A program made the translations under genes and the position numbers. The notes beneath the pieces are model-generated. The model was not told the origin of the DNA and made no database searches. It saw only the letters and a program-made list of their open reading frames with translations. Positions 1 through 5,565 of a stretch of 5,565 nt of DNA are shown here, one piece after another. The DNA comes from Candidatus Kuenenia stuttgartensis (GTDB lineage Bacteria > Planctomycetota > UBA1135 > UBA2386). Every line of letters begins with the position of its first letter. Positions within the stretch are counted from its first letter, which is position 1. The stretch lies in the NCBI GenBank assembly GCA_945861365.1, contig CAMAUH010000305.1, forward strand, positions 1 to 5,565, read 5' to 3'.

Positions 1-995
1 TCCGCGGTGGCGACGGCGAACTGCTGCCGCTGACGGTGACACCGAGTCTGCCCGGCGCGCGCGAACGCCACGGCGAAGCGGTGGCGGTGCTGCAGCGCGG
101 CAGCCGCGTCGAGTTGAGGCTGCCCGCGCCCGACACCGGGACACTGACCATCTCGCTGCGCGAACCGCAGCAGTTGTCGCCGCACCAGCTGCGCTTCACG
201 TTCGTCGACGCCGCCGGCACCGCGCGCGAACTGGCCCCGAACCGCCTGCACTACGGCGGCAAACGCGGCGAGACGGTGCAGTTGCTCGGCATGCGCCTCG
301 GCCGCGGCTCGCTGCGCATCCGGCTGCGCAGCGGCGGTGAGCTGGCGCGCATCGACGACGTCGTCGTCGCCGACCCCGAGGCCCCCGACGCGCGGCTGCG
401 CGACCTCGATCTGCACACGCGCGTGCGCAACGTGACGCTGCGCATCGTCGACGACGCCGGCGTGCCGCTGCATGGCGCGCGCGTGCGTGCCGTGCTGGGG
501 TCGGAACGGATCGACCTCGGCACCACCGACGCGGCGGGGCGCGTGCTGCTGCAGTTCGGCCGCGACGAGATGCCTTTGCTCGAGGTCAGTGCCGACGGCC
601 GGCAAAGGCGCGAGCTCACGACGGTGCAGGACGGCATGCAGGTCGCGCTCGGTGCGGCCGAAGTGGTGCGCGTCGCGGTCACCGGCCTGCCCGCGGATCT
701 GCCGCGCGCCCGCATCGACGTGATGTTCCGTTCGGTCGTGCGCGACAACCTCGCCGACACGGTGTGGGCGAAGCTGGGCGCCGACGACGTGGCCCAGGGA
801 CCGCTGCCAGTGCGGGGCACCTACCTGCTGCGGCTCGTGGTGCGGCGCGATGGGAAACACGGTGGCTCGACGTGGACGCAGGTCGGCCAGCGCGATGGCG
901 AGGCCGTGTTCGACGGCACGGCTCAGCGCGCGCCGTTGGAGTTCGCGACCGATGCGGCGACCGTCGCGCGGCTGCGCGAGGAGCTGGCGAGGTAG
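1..995 (+). CDS. C-terminal part of a beta-sandwich (carboxypeptidase-regulatory-like) protein, 5' end outside window
   Basis: The frame is open from the left edge (first full codon at position 3) to the TAG at 993-995, giving about 330 visible residues. A GTG at 36 could be read as a start, but it has no convincing ribosome-binding site and the frame stays open before it, so the gene most likely begins upstream. Counting from that GTG, residues 13-112 are strand-rich. Residues 131-205 (about nt 426-650) look like a carboxypeptidase-regulatory or SpaA-like sandwich, with the pattern VTLRIVDDAGVPLHGARV followed by TTDAAGRVLLQF. Residues 210-301 form a third strand-rich block, and the protein ends in a short charged helix. 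Such domains usually occur in large exported or surface proteins. No N-terminus, signal peptide or catalytic motif is visible, so neither location nor substrate can be stated. It ends 8 bp from the convergent gene at 1004. The coding call is firm; the domain label is tentative. Confidence 0.8.
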   Translation, partial: RGGDGELLPLTVTPSLPGARERHGEAVAVLQRGSRVELRLPAPDTGTLTISLREPQQLSPHQLRFTFVDAAGTARELAPNRLHYGGKRGETVQLLGMRLGRGSLRIRLRSGGELARIDDVVVADPEAPDARLRDLDLHTRVRNVTLRIVDDAGVPLHGARVRAVLGSERIDLGTTDAAGRVLLQFGRDEMPLLEVSADGRQRRELTTVQDGMQVALGAAEVVRVAVTGLPADLPRARIDVMFRSVVRDNLADTVWAKLGADDVAQGPLPVRGTYLLRLVVRRDGKHGGSTWTQVGQRDGEAVFDGTAQRAPLEFATDAATVARLREELAR

Positions 996-1025
996 CCCCG
1001 CGATCAGGGTTTCAGCCCCGCCAGC
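983..1025. terminator. Weak inverted repeat across the convergent gene ends
   Basis: GCTGGCG at 983-989 is the exact reverse complement of CGCCAGC at 1019-1025. The 7-bp arms are separated by 29 nt, and the repeat spans both stop codons (TAG at 993-995 on +, TGA at 1006-1004 on -). Only 8 bp separate the two genes, so any terminator here must overlap coding sequence. There is no U-tract on either side and the loop is long, so this is only a weak candidate for a bidirectional terminator. Confidence 0.2.
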
Positions 1026-3778
1026 GCCAGCTTCGCGGCATCGGCGACATCTCCCCACTGCTGCAACGCGAGCACGCGTTCGTAGCACTGGCGTGCGCGC
1101 GCCGACTGCTCGGGAAACGCCGCCTCGGCGGCGCGGCCGAGCCATAGGGACAGCGCGGCGTCCCGCGGGGCCTGCCGCACCGCCTGCATCGCGTCGTCGA
1201 ACACCGCGCGCGCCGCCTGCGGGTCCTTCGACTGCTGAACGCGCGCCGCGATCCACGCGACGAGGTCCACCGCGTGCACCGGCACTCGCGTCGTCCACGG
1301 CTGCGCGAGCGTCTCGACAGCGACCATCTGCCCGTTCCTCGCGAGCAACGCGTAGACACGCTCACGCAAGGCGAGGTTGCCTTCGCACTGCTGGCACATC
1401 GCCGCCAACCGGTCGACGTCCGCGGCCTCGACCGCGGCAGCGAAGCCCTCGGGGACCATGCTGACGGCCGCCTTCTGCAGGGCCTCGGCGTCGACACCGA
1501 GGAGCCACACGCGACCGTTGGCCTGTTGCAGCCAGTCCTCGCAATCGGGGAAGGTCTCACTGTCGTCGAGGACCATCGCGACGAACGAGGCCGGGTTGCA
1601 CGACCAGGCGAACGCGTTGCGATGCGGCGCGGCGCGGCGCTGGTGCCAGTCGTGCCAGGCGGTCGGGCCACCCTCCACCCAGCGCGCTCCGCCAGCGATC
1701 GCGGTGGCCGCGACCAGCAGCGCCAGGACCACGCGGCCCTCGTGGCCCGGGCCGCCATCGATGGCGACATCGGCCAGCAGCGCATCCACGTCGGACGCCG
1801 TGGTGCTCAGGCTGGCTCCGCGCAGTCGCTGCGCGATCGCGTCGACGCGGCGCTGCATCGCCAGCACTTCGGCCTCGCTGCGCGGCGCCGCGAGTCCGGG
1901 CTCGGCGAACAGTTCCCGGCCGACCAAGTCCAGGTGCTGCGCCGCGAACGGCTGGCAGTTCTTGCCGACGCTCCGGCACGCTTCGAGCCCGAGCTCCAAC
2001 AGCCCCGGCCGGGAGCCCATGGACCAGCAAACCAGATGCTCGGCCGATGCTTCGACCCCGCGCACGTCTTCGCCGGTGATCCACGGCTCCATGTCGCTCG
2101 CCGACCGCACACAGAAGACGCCAGCCGGCCCGTGCCGCGGACGACCGGTGACGACCCACCCGCCCGGCGAAGTCGCGACGGCGGTGAGGGCGTCCCATGC
2201 ACCGAACTCGACGGCGACGCCAGCGGCCAGGTCGACGCGCAGCAGCGTGGCGCTCTCGACCGCACCGGCCAGCGATTCGCGCTGGAGGATCACCAGGGCT
2301 TCGGAGCGCGGCGCCGCGACCGCCATGTCGAGCACCCGACCGGCCGGCAAGCGCAGCAGCGTGGTCTCGACGCCCGCCGCGGACCGCCGGACCAACGTGC
2401 AGGATGGAGCCAGGGGCACGAAGCCGGTCGGCGCGACCGGACCTGCGCGTGCGAGCAACAGGTCGTCGCCGAACGTCTGCGCCGCAGCCGCCTCGAACAA
2501 CGGCTCGCCCAACGCCTCATCGACCAGGCCATGCACCTTGCCGTCGTTGCGACCGACCAGGTACCCACCACGCCACGACAGGGCGAACCGGATGCCCTCC
2601 GCTCCCGTGAGCAGCGCCTTGCTGCTGGATGGGCCGGCCAGCGACACGCTCTGCCAGTTCCACAACAGCCAGGCATCCCCCGCGCGCCGCGCCCCGACCG
2701 ACCATTGCGCCGAGTCCGCCACCAGCTGGCGCCCGCCGCGCAGGAAGCGCGCCAGGCGGGTGTCCGGCGCGGCGCTCGCTTCGTCGCCGATCTCTGGCAG
2801 GTCCAACACCTTCTCGACCGCACCCCAGGTGATCGAGTCGAACAGCGCATCGCGTTCCGGACGCGGCTCGCTCGCGGTGCCGATCGACACGAAGCGCACG
2901 AGCACCCAGCGCTGGTCTCCGGCTGGCAGGAGCAGGGATTGGATGGCCCGATCGCTCTTGTGGCCGCGCAGCCAGGCGCAGGTGGCCCCGCCGATGACTC
3001 GCTCCCCGCGCTGCTGCTCGACGTAGGCGGCATCCCACTCCTTCAGCGTGCGCGCCTCCAGCCCGACCACGTCCGCGAGCGAACTCACTCCCGTCAGCTC
3101 GAAGATGCTGAACGCGAGGTTCTCGTCGCCCGTCTGGTAGGTCGCCACCCGATCGGGCAGCGGCGCGGCGGATCGCAGGACCGACGGCCGGACGGCGAAG
3201 CCGATCCTGGCGCTGCCGATCACGAGCGACTCGCGCGTGGGTGCGAGGCCCCGCTGCCACGCGCTGTCCGCATCCGGGAAGGCGAGGCCATCACGGAACT
3301 CGTCCATCCGCTTCGTCAGGATCGCCCGCTGGCTCTTCAGGGACCACGCCATGACGTGGTAGGCGAGGCCATCCGCGGCCAGGACCTCGCAGTGGAAGGC
3401 CAGCTCCATGCCGTTCGCGCTGAGGTCGAACGCCCGCACCGCCCGGCGCCGGCCCGGCTCACGGACGATGTCGATCTTCGCGTCGTGCCCTGCCGTGGAA
3501 TGGTCGTCGAGCACGCGGCGGAGGTCCTCGTCGTTCTCGACGTGCGAGAGCACCTCGGCGAGCACGACGTAGACCTTCGAGCCGCCGCCGAACAGGCCAG
3601 GCGCATCGAAGGCAGTGAACTGATCGGGACCGAAGTCCCGCTCGAACCGCTGCCGCTGCCACGGCCGATCCAGCTCGAGGATCGCCCCTTGCGTGCCCAC
3701 CGGTTCGGTGAGCTGCTGCGCGACGACCGGGAACGCGCTCGCCAGCAGTGCGAGCAGGACGATGGTGCGGCTGACCAT
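1004..3778 (-). CDS. Large secreted protein of unknown function (924 aa, signal peptide, helical C-terminal region)
   Basis: I do not recognise a named family. The ATG at 3778 opens a clear Sec signal peptide: basic n-region MVSR, hydrophobic core to about residue 16, and a cleavage site after VVA20 before QQ. No cysteine follows the cleavage site, so it is not a lipoprotein. It should act in the periplasm or outside the cell. Residues 31-180 and 183-320 are two mixed alpha/beta segments, each ending in a helix followed by a hydrophobic strand (FRDGLAF, LFDSITW). They may be a duplicated domain of Mog1/PsbP-like shape (inference). Residues 340-600 are strand-rich with recurrent W, G and hydrophobic runs, possibly a degenerate propeller. 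Residues 630-924 are mainly helical, with TPR-like helices at about 853-920. Eleven cysteines are spread along the chain, including C795-x-x-C798. No catalytic motif is visible. It lies 40 bp behind hsp20 on the same strand and has no clear Shine-Dalgarno. The coding call is firm; the function is unknown. Confidence 0.9.
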   Translation of the reverse strand: MVSRTIVLLALLASAFPVVAQQLTEPVGTQGAILELDRPWQRQRFERDFGPDQFTAFDAPGLFGGGSKVYVVLAEVLSHVENDEDLRRVLDDHSTAGHDAKIDIVREPGRRRAVRAFDLSANGMELAFHCEVLAADGLAYHVMAWSLKSQRAILTKRMDEFRDGLAFPDADSAWQRGLAPTRESLVIGSARIGFAVRPSVLRSAAPLPDRVATYQTGDENLAFSIFELTGVSSLADVVGLEARTLKEWDAAYVEQQRGERVIGGATCAWLRGHKSDRAIQSLLLPAGDQRWVLVRFVSIGTASEPRPERDALFDSITWGAVEKVLDLPEIGDEASAAPDTRLARFLRGGRQLVADSAQWSVGARRAGDAWLLWNWQSVSLAGPSSSKALLTGAEGIRFALSWRGGYLVGRNDGKVHGLVDEALGEPLFEAAAAQTFGDDLLLARAGPVAPTGFVPLAPSCTLVRRSAAGVETTLLRLPAGRVLDMAVAAPRSEALVILQRESLAGAVESATLLRVDLAAGVAVEFGAWDALTAVATSPGGWVVTGRPRHGPAGVFCVRSASDMEPWITGEDVRGVEASAEHLVCWSMGSRPGLLELGLEACRSVGKNCQPFAAQHLDLVGRELFAEPGLAAPRSEAEVLAMQRRVDAIAQRLRGASLSTTASDVDALLADVAIDGGPGHEGRVVLALLVAATAIAGGARWVEGGPTAWHDWHQRRAAPHRNAFAWSCNPASFVAMVLDDSETFPDCEDWLQQANGRVWLLGVDAEALQKAAVSMVPEGFAAAVEAADVDRLAAMCQQCEGNLALRERVYALLARNGQMVAVETLAQPWTTRVPVHAVDLVAWIAARVQQSKDPQAARAVFDDAMQAVRQAPRDAALSLWLGRAAEAAFPEQSARARQCYERVLALQQWGDVADAAKLALAGLKP

Positions 3779-3809
3779 GCGGGCGCGAACTCTAGCGTCC
3801 GCGCCCGCA
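3778..3809 (-). other. GC-rich hairpin between hsp20 and the 924-aa gene, touching its start codon
   Basis: Positions 3778-3787 (TGCGGGCGCG) and 3800-3809 (CGCGCCCGCA) are perfect reverse complements: a 10-bp stem, 8 of whose pairs are G-C, with a 12-nt loop. In the - strand RNA the base of the stem includes the A of the AUG of the downstream gene, so the region where a ribosome-binding site should lie is paired. No U-tract follows, which argues against a simple intrinsic terminator for hsp20. It could be an attenuator, a transcript-end stabiliser or a translation block. The pairing is seen directly; the function is inference. Confidence 0.5.
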
Positions 3810-3818
3810 CCGTCCGGC

Positions 3819-4265
3819 CTACGCGGTCTTCACCGCGATCTTGGTCGGCCGCGACTCGAGCACCTTCGGCACCGTGATCGCCAGCACGCCCTGCTTGTAG
3901 ACCGCTTCGATGCCGCTGCCCGCGGCGTCGTTCGGCAGCGAGATCGTGCGCGCGAACTGGCCGTAACGATGCTCGACGCGGTGCCAGCGCTTGCCGGCGC
4001 TCTCACGCTGGTCCTTGCGCTCGGCGGTGACCGTCAGCATGTGGTCCTGCATGTTGACGTGGATGTCCTTCTCCTCGAGGCCCGGCAGCTCGAACGTCAG
4101 CTCGTACGCCGCGTCGGTCTCGCTGATGTTGGTGCGCGGCGCGCTGGCGGTCTCCGTGGCGCCGTAGAACTCCGGCAGGCCGTCGCCGAACAGGCGGCTG
4201 AACAGCGTCTGGAACGGGTCGCGCGGCTGCGGGAGGGTCGCTTGGTTGGTCTTCTGCATGGTCAT
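3819..4265 (-). CDS. Small heat-shock protein, Hsp20 / alpha-crystallin family
   Basis: This is an ATP-independent holdase chaperone. Family members form cytoplasmic oligomers, bind unfolding proteins and pass them to the Hsp70/ClpB system. The 148 residues are a normal length for a bacterial Hsp20. The variable N-terminal arm is residues 1-41 and the alpha-crystallin domain is about 42-137. Landmarks are FELPGL at 58-63, the beta-strand LTVTAERK at 77-84, and the signature A-x(4)-G-V-L at 121-128 within AVYKQGVLAITVPK. The tail carries the I-x-V oligomerisation motif at I143-V145. The start at 4265 (MTMQK) follows AAGGA-ACC, but the second ATG at 4259 has a better 9-nt spacing from the same site and is an equal alternative. 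The frame stays open further upstream to an ATG at 4367, but that would run through the promoter and add 34 non-conserved residues. No signal peptide is present. It is preceded by a sigma-54-type promoter and followed after 40 bp by the secreted 924-aa gene. Confidence 0.96.
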   Translation of the reverse strand: MTMQKTNQATLPQPRDPFQTLFSRLFGDGLPEFYGATETASAPRTNISETDAAYELTFELPGLEEKDIHVNMQDHMLTVTAERKDQRESAGKRWHRVEHRYGQFARTISLPNDAAGSGIEAVYKQGVLAITVPKVLESRPTKIAVKTA

Positions 4266-4278
4266 GGTTCCTTTGGGT
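4266..4278 (-). promoter_or_regulatory. Ribosome-binding site of hsp20
   Basis: On the - strand the sequence before the start reads CCCAAAGGAACC and then ATGACCATG. AAGGA ends 3 nt before the first ATG (4265) and 9 nt before the second (4259). The spacing favours the second ATG, so the mature protein may begin MQKTN rather than MTMQKTN. No stretch of the short leader pairs with AAGGA, so I see no ROSE-type RNA thermometer. Confidence 0.6.
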
Positions 4279-4304
4279 TTCTCCGGTTGGATGCACCCCC
4301 AAGA

Positions 4305-4319
4305 GCAAGCCCAGTGCCA
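4305..4319 (-). promoter_or_regulatory. Sigma-54 (RpoN) -24/-12 promoter of hsp20
   Basis: Read on the - strand, the site is TGGCAC-TGGGC-TTGC followed by T. It matches the RpoN consensus TGGCAC-N5-TTGC at every fixed position, including the invariant GG and GC, which are ten bases apart. Taking the C at 4305 as -12, transcription would begin near 4292-4294. That leaves a leader of about 28 nt before the hsp20 ATG at 4265, which holds the AAGGA ribosome-binding site. The site lies in non-coding sequence, in the right orientation and at the right distance. Sigma-54 promoters need an AAA+ activator bound upstream, and repeats that could serve are described separately. I saw no clear -35/-10 pair or CIRCE repeat in the gap. 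Confidence 0.8.
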
Positions 4320-4361
4320 GATCAGCCAGGATGGCGTTCTCTCATAACCCACGTGTTTCCA

Positions 4362-4372
4362 TGGCACTGCCA
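4362..4372. repeat. 11-bp palindrome TGGCA-C-TGCCA, candidate activator site
   Basis: TGGCA (4362-4366) and TGCCA (4368-4372) are perfect inverted 5-bp arms around one central base. The centre is about 75 bp upstream of the predicted sigma-54 transcript start of hsp20, within the usual range for an enhancer-binding protein. It shares the CTGCCA hexamer with the cluster at 4404-4437. It could be an operator; binding is inferred only from symmetry, repetition and position. Confidence 0.4.
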
Positions 4373-4403
4373 GGATACGTAGGACATCTCGGCACCTACC
4401 AAA

Positions 4404-4437
4404 CTGCCAATACGCTCTGGCAGCGCCCTTTTGGCAG
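4404..4437. repeat. Cluster of CTGCCA/TGGCAG repeats: candidate upstream activating sequence or terminator
   Basis: CTGCCA at 4404-4409 and TGGCAG at 4418-4423 form an inverted repeat with an 8-bp spacer. TGGCAG recurs at 4432-4437, 14 bp further on. The cluster lies about 110-145 bp upstream of the predicted sigma-54 start, a normal enhancer distance. The alternative is the transcript end of the TPR gene, whose stop codon is at 4442-4440. In - strand RNA, CTGCCA-N8-TGGCAG followed by UUUGGU could form a 6-bp hairpin, and an overlapping 7-bp pairing (CTGCCAA with TTGGCAG) is also possible. The hairpins are short and the U-run has only three bases, so the terminator reading is weak. Both roles may coexist. 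Confidence 0.4.
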
Positions 4438-4439
4438 CC

Positions 4440-5565
4440 TCACTGCTCGAGCAGCGTCAGGTAGTCGTCGCGCCCGCGCAGGAAGGCGAAGTCCGGGTGC
4501 CTGACCGCGTCGCGCTTGACCTCGCGGTGCTCGATCGCGAGCGCCAGGCGTTGCACGACCAAGGTGTCGATGCGCTGCTGTTCCGCCCCGGGCTCGAGCA
4601 GCCCGCGGGCCCGCCCGAGCAGCACCGCAACCAGGTAGTTGCTGCCGCTGGCATCACCGGCCGCGGCGAGGTGGCGCTCGAGGCCGGCGATCGCGGCCGC
4701 CGCGTCGCTTCGCGCCAGCGCCGATTCGGTCTGCTGCGCCAGCAGGTTGCGCACCCGGTCCGGCGACAGGCCCGCGATCGACGCCACGAGCTGCGCGGCT
4801 TCGTCGAGCCAGCGAGCCTGCTGCTCGCGCTGCTCCAGATCGCCGAGCTGGTCAGCCAACGTGATGCGCAGGTCGAAGTCGCGCAACCGCGAGCCGACGT
4901 GCGAGAACCCCACCGCCTGCGCCGGCCGCGCCAGCGCGGCGGCCAGATCCCCGCGCGCCGCGATCGCGGCAGCGAGGTCCTCGAGCAACCGATCCTGCCA
5001 CTCCTCGTGCAGGTCGTTGGCGACGAGTTTGTCGAGCGAACTCGCCAGCAGCAGGCAGCCCTGTTCCCGCACGTCGGCGCCGAGTCCGGAACGCGCCATC
5101 GCCTGCAGCAGCTCGACTCCGCCCGCGTGATCGCCGGCCTGCAAGTGCATCATCGCCACGCGGCTGTGCAGCGTCGCGGCGAGGTCGAGCAACGCGCGAT
5201 GGCGCGCATCGAGCGCGAGGCCGCGCACCAGGTGCGGCAAGCCCGCTTCGCCCGCCGCCAACGCAGCCTGCAGGTCGCCACCCAGGAAGTGCGCCTGCAG
5301 CAGGTTGTTGGCCGCCATCGCCAACTGGTAGTGCACGTCGGCATTCGTCTCGAACGCCGCGAGGGCCGCCTGCGTGCTGTCGCGCACGACCGAGTGCTCA
5401 CGCACCGCGTCGGCGAACCGTTCCTCCGTCGTCGCGAACGCGCCCAGCGCCCCGTGCACCGCGCCGTAGGTCATCACCACGTCGATGTCGGCCGCGTGCT
5501 GCGCCAGCAACGCATCGGCGAGCTTGCCCGCGCGCGCCAACGTGACGCCGGCCGGCGCGCGATCG
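4440..5565 (-). CDS. C-terminal part of a TPR-repeat protein, possibly a Ser/Thr-kinase/TPR protein; 5' end outside window
   Basis: The frame is open from the right edge to the TGA at 4442-4440, giving about 374 visible residues. A TTG at 5540 could serve as a start, but the frame continues through it and no ribosome-binding site is apparent, so the gene most likely begins outside the window. The visible part is almost wholly alpha-helical and rich in Ala and Leu. Counting from that TTG, TPR-like helix pairs can be seen at about 67-100 and 116-150, and less regular ones at about 235-295. The ending HPDFAFLRGRDDYLTLLEQ resembles the last helix of large planctomycete proteins in which an N-terminal Ser/Thr kinase is followed by TPRs. 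No kinase motif is present in this fragment, so that is inference. TPRs mediate protein-protein contacts. The gene is co-directional with hsp20, but 174 bp containing a promoter lie between them, so a shared operon is unlikely. Confidence 0.85.
   Translation of the reverse strand, partial: DRAPAGVTLARAGKLADALLAQHAADIDVVMTYGAVHGALGAFATTEERFADAVREHSVVRDSTQAALAAFETNADVHYQLAMAANNLLQAHFLGGDLQAALAAGEAGLPHLVRGLALDARHRALLDLAATLHSRVAMMHLQAGDHAGGVELLQAMARSGLGADVREQGCLLLASSLDKLVANDLHEEWQDRLLEDLAAAIAARGDLAAALARPAQAVGFSHVGSRLRDFDLRITLADQLGDLEQREQQARWLDEAAQLVASIAGLSPDRVRNLLAQQTESALARSDAAAAIAGLERHLAAAGDASGSNYLVAVLLGRARGLLEPGAEQQRIDTLVVQRLALAIEHREVKRDAVRHPDFAFLRGRDDYLTLLEQ

Noticed and set aside
251..820. 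A 189-codon - strand open frame inside the first gene
   Set aside because: It is a low-complexity S, R, T and P-rich translation with no ribosome-binding site. The + strand frame shows regular beta-sandwich patterning over the same bases.
1274..3877. An 867-codon + strand open frame antisense to the 924-aa gene and running into hsp20
   Set aside because: Its translation is dominated by R, G, P, A, H, Q and D without domain pattern or signal peptide. Long stop-free antisense frames are expected in DNA this rich in G+C. The opposite strand has a signal peptide and well-formed protein sequence, and at the right end the well-recognised Hsp20.
4266..4293. RNA thermometer (ROSE or fourU type) in the hsp20 leader
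   Set aside because: The predicted leader of about 28 nt has no stretch complementary to AAGGA, and no UUUU or U-U-C-C-type pairing partner is present.
4266..4367. N-terminal extension of Hsp20 starting at the ATG at 4367
   Set aside because: The 34 extra residues have no Hsp20 character, and the region contains the sigma-54 promoter and ribosome-binding site. The start at 4265 or 4259 is supported by AAGGA.
4362..4377. A second sigma-54-like -24 box (TGGCAC) on the + strand
   Set aside because: There is no TTGC or even GC at the required -12 spacing, and no + strand gene lies downstream. The motif is explained by the 11-bp palindrome.
4266..4439. CIRCE/HrcA operator or a sigma-32 type promoter for hsp20
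   Set aside because: No TTAGCACTC/GAGTGCTAA inverted repeat and no convincing -35/-10 pair was found in the gap on the - strand.

Overview
This is a GC-rich bacterial window (about 70% G+C in the coding parts). It holds four protein genes: one on the + strand at the left edge and three on the - strand. No rRNA, tRNA, CRISPR array, transposase or other mobile element could be recognised. The style of the proteins suggests Planctomycetota: a TPR-rich protein ending like the C-terminus of large Ser/Thr-kinase/TPR proteins, a very long secreted protein of unknown family, and a beta-sandwich surface-type protein. Myxobacteria or another GC-rich delta-like lineage remain possible. The assignment rests on protein style, not on a marker gene.

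Layout from left to right. Positions 1-995 (+) are the 3' part of a protein of stacked beta-sandwich domains, one resembling the carboxypeptidase-regulatory/SpaA-like fold. It ends 8 bp from the end of a convergent - strand gene. Positions 1004-3778 (-) encode a 924-residue protein with a clear signal peptide and no family I recognise. Forty base pairs upstream on the same strand, 3819-4265 (-) encodes a complete small heat-shock protein (Hsp20, alpha-crystallin domain). A non-coding stretch of about 174 bp (4266-4439), visibly poorer in G+C than the genes, separates it from the 3' part of a TPR-repeat protein (4440-5565, -) whose start lies beyond the right edge.

The most informative part is the 4266-4439 gap. 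It carries a textbook sigma-54 (-24/-12) promoter facing hsp20, TGGCAC-N5-TTGC. The predicted transcript start is about 28 nt before the hsp20 start codon, with an AAGGA ribosome-binding site between them. Some 70-145 bp upstream of that start lie four copies of the hexamer CTGCCA/TGGCAG, two of them arranged as inverted repeats. This is where an activator of the sigma-54 enhancer-binding class would be expected to bind. The reading offered is that hsp20, and possibly the secreted 924-residue protein behind it, is switched on by a dedicated activator rather than by the usual heat-shock sigma factor or HrcA/CIRCE. A 10-bp GC-rich hairpin sits between the two genes and touches the start codon of the second, so it may separate or modulate their expression. 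The rest of the window looks like ordinary chromosomal sequence.
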